Shown here: positions 5,367 to 6,319 of the stretch, in pieces
Numbering within the stretch: the first letter of the stretch is position 1
Layout: the number at the start of each line of letters is the position of its first letter
From: Candidatus Nanopelagicaceae bacterium
GTDB lineage: Bacteria > Actinomycetota > Actinomycetes > Nanopelagicales > Nanopelagicaceae
Direction of reading: 5' to 3'
Length of the DNA: 6,319 nt
Assembly: GCA_947490625.1 (NCBI GenBank)
Contig: CANLHC010000050.1
Span: forward strand, 1-6,319
Translations under genes and position numbers: made by a program
The notes under the pieces: model-generated
Seen by the model: the letters and a program-made list of their open reading frames with translations, nothing else
Databases searched by the model: none
What the model was told of the DNA's origin: nothing

Positions 5367-6319
5367 TTAAGCCTGAAGCGCTGCGATATCAGCGTCAACC
5401 ATCAACTCAGCGAGTTCTTTCCAATGAGTTGTAGCCTTCCATCCCAGGGCTTTTTCAGCCTTTGATGGATCACCGATGAGCGCGTCAACTTCAGTTGGGC
5501 GGATGTACTTCTTATCGGTTTCTATATGGTCTTGCCACTTGAGGCCTGCGCGAGAAAAGGCAGCTTCAGCGAAGTCTTTTACTGTAGCTCCTACGCCTGT
5601 AGCGACAACGTAATCATCTGGCTTATCTTGCTGGAGCATGAGCCACATTGATTCGACATACTCTTTGGCATATCCCCAGTCGCGTACAGCATCGAGGTTT
5701 CCAAGGAAGAGCTTGTCTTGCTTGCCAGCCTTGATCGCAGCAACAGCGCGCGTAATTTTGCGAGTAACAAATGTTTCACCGCGACGAGGGGACTCGTGGT
5801 TGAAGAGGATGCCGTTGGTGGCATGCATGCCATAACCATCGCGGTAGTTAACCGTGCACCAGTAGGCCATCAGCTTCGCTGCTGCATATGGAGACTGTGG
5901 TCTAAAGACTGAATTTTCATTCTGTGGCGGTGGAGTTGATCCAAAGAGCTCAGATGTTGATGCCTGGTAGAAACGAGTATCAATATCGGCACTTCGTATC
6001 GCTTCAAGTAAGCCAACAGCGCCAACTGCATCAACCTGTCCTGTGTACTGCGGCATTGTGAAAGAGACCTGCACATGTGATTGCGCACCAAGGTTATAAA
6101 CCTCGGTTGGCTTAATTTCGCGAATAAGGTTGGTAAGTCCTACGCCATCGATGAGATCGCCGTAATGTAAGAAAAGCTTTGGGTTCTTCTCGTGTGGATC
6201 TTGGTAGATGTGATCGATACGTGAAGTATTAAAGGTAGAAGAGCGACGAATGAGGCCATGTACTTCATATCCCTTAGCCAACAAGAACTCTGCCAGGTAA
6301 GAACCGTCTTGACCGGTAA
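5367..6319 (-). CDS. gmd: GDP-mannose 4,6-dehydratase, 5' end beyond the window
   Basis: An extended short-chain dehydrogenase that converts GDP-mannose to GDP-4-keto-6-deoxymannose with bound NADP, the branch point to GDP-fucose, GDP-rhamnose and GDP-perosamine. The frame runs off the right edge: the last bases encode TGQDGSYLAEFLLAKGYEVHGLIRRSS, so the TTG at 6284 is an internal leucine codon, not the start. About 316 residues are visible and probably fewer than ten (the start of the Rossmann glycine motif) are missing. Further signatures are the STSELFG segment with the catalytic Thr/Ser and Glu, the YxxxK pair in SPYAAAKLMAYW, NGILFNHESPRRGETFVTRKITRA for nucleotide-sugar binding, GNLDAVRDWGYAKEYV and the C-terminal RPTEVDALIGDPSKAEKALGW. 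It is convergent with the membrane protein gene, so any partner such as GDP-fucose synthase would lie outside the window to the right. Function is certain by motif. Confidence 0.96.
   Translation of the reverse strand, partial: TGQDGSYLAEFLLAKGYEVHGLIRRSSTFNTSRIDHIYQDPHEKNPKLFLHYGDLIDGVGLTNLIREIKPTEVYNLGAQSHVQVSFTMPQYTGQVDAVGAVGLLEAIRSADIDTRFYQASTSELFGSTPPPQNENSVFRPQSPYAAAKLMAYWCTVNYRDGYGMHATNGILFNHESPRRGETFVTRKITRAVAAIKAGKQDKLFLGNLDAVRDWGYAKEYVESMWLMLQQDKPDDYVVATGVGATVKDFAEAAFSRAGLKWQDHIETDKKYIRPTEVDALIGDPSKAEKALGWKATTHWKELAELMVDADIAALQA

Noticed and set aside
6282..6284. TTG as the start codon of gmd
   Set aside because: The frame continues upstream to the edge with TGQDGSYLAEF, the expected Rossmann-motif residues, so the true start is outside the window.

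Overview
The window reads as a compact stretch of an actinobacterial chromosome of moderate G+C. The gene set and order recall the crp/nth neighbourhood of Mycobacterium and Streptomyces: crp, nth, a TlpA-like thioredoxin and a CvpA/MarP membrane protein on one side, and a RidA-family protein, a ~50-residue DUF4177 protein, a GatB/YqeY protein and a metallophosphoesterase on the other. Moderate base composition, 1-4 nt gene overlaps, very short intergenic gaps and apparently leaderless starts suggest a streamlined lineage. Freshwater Nanopelagicales (acI) are the most natural guess. This placement is inference from memory of synteny and style; no search was run.

Layout. 23-1751 (minus) is a three-gene operon transcribed nth -> thioredoxin lipoprotein -> cvpA, each junction a 4-nt ATGA overlap. 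1769-2452 (plus) is a Crp/Fnr-type cAMP-responsive regulator, divergent from nth across only 17 nt; those 17 nt hold two mirror-image, overlapping -10 elements that would each give a leaderless mRNA. 2461-3534 (minus) is a second three-gene operon, yqeY -> DUF4177 -> ridA, convergent with crp and almost gapless. 3549-4388 (plus) is a metallophosphoesterase divergent from yqeY. 4465-5352 (plus) is a multi-pass membrane protein whose C-terminal third resembles DUF4282. 5367 to the right edge (minus) is GDP-mannose 4,6-dehydratase, cut at its 5' end by the window.

Functionally the left 4.4 kb is housekeeping: base-excision repair, extracytoplasmic thiol redox, global regulation, enamine/imine detoxification and a possible tRNA-amidation accessory protein. 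The right 2 kb turns to the cell envelope (membrane protein, GDP-deoxysugar synthesis), so the conserved block may end near 4.4 kb. I see no mobile element, CRISPR array, rRNA, tRNA or prophage gene, and no convincing new multi-gene system. The most unusual items are the symmetric nth/crp promoter, the contraction of the locus relative to mycobacteria (including a CvpA protein with no MarP protease domain), and the extended DUF4282-like membrane protein. No stretch longer than 300 bases lacks a gene; the largest gap is 76 nt (4389-4464).
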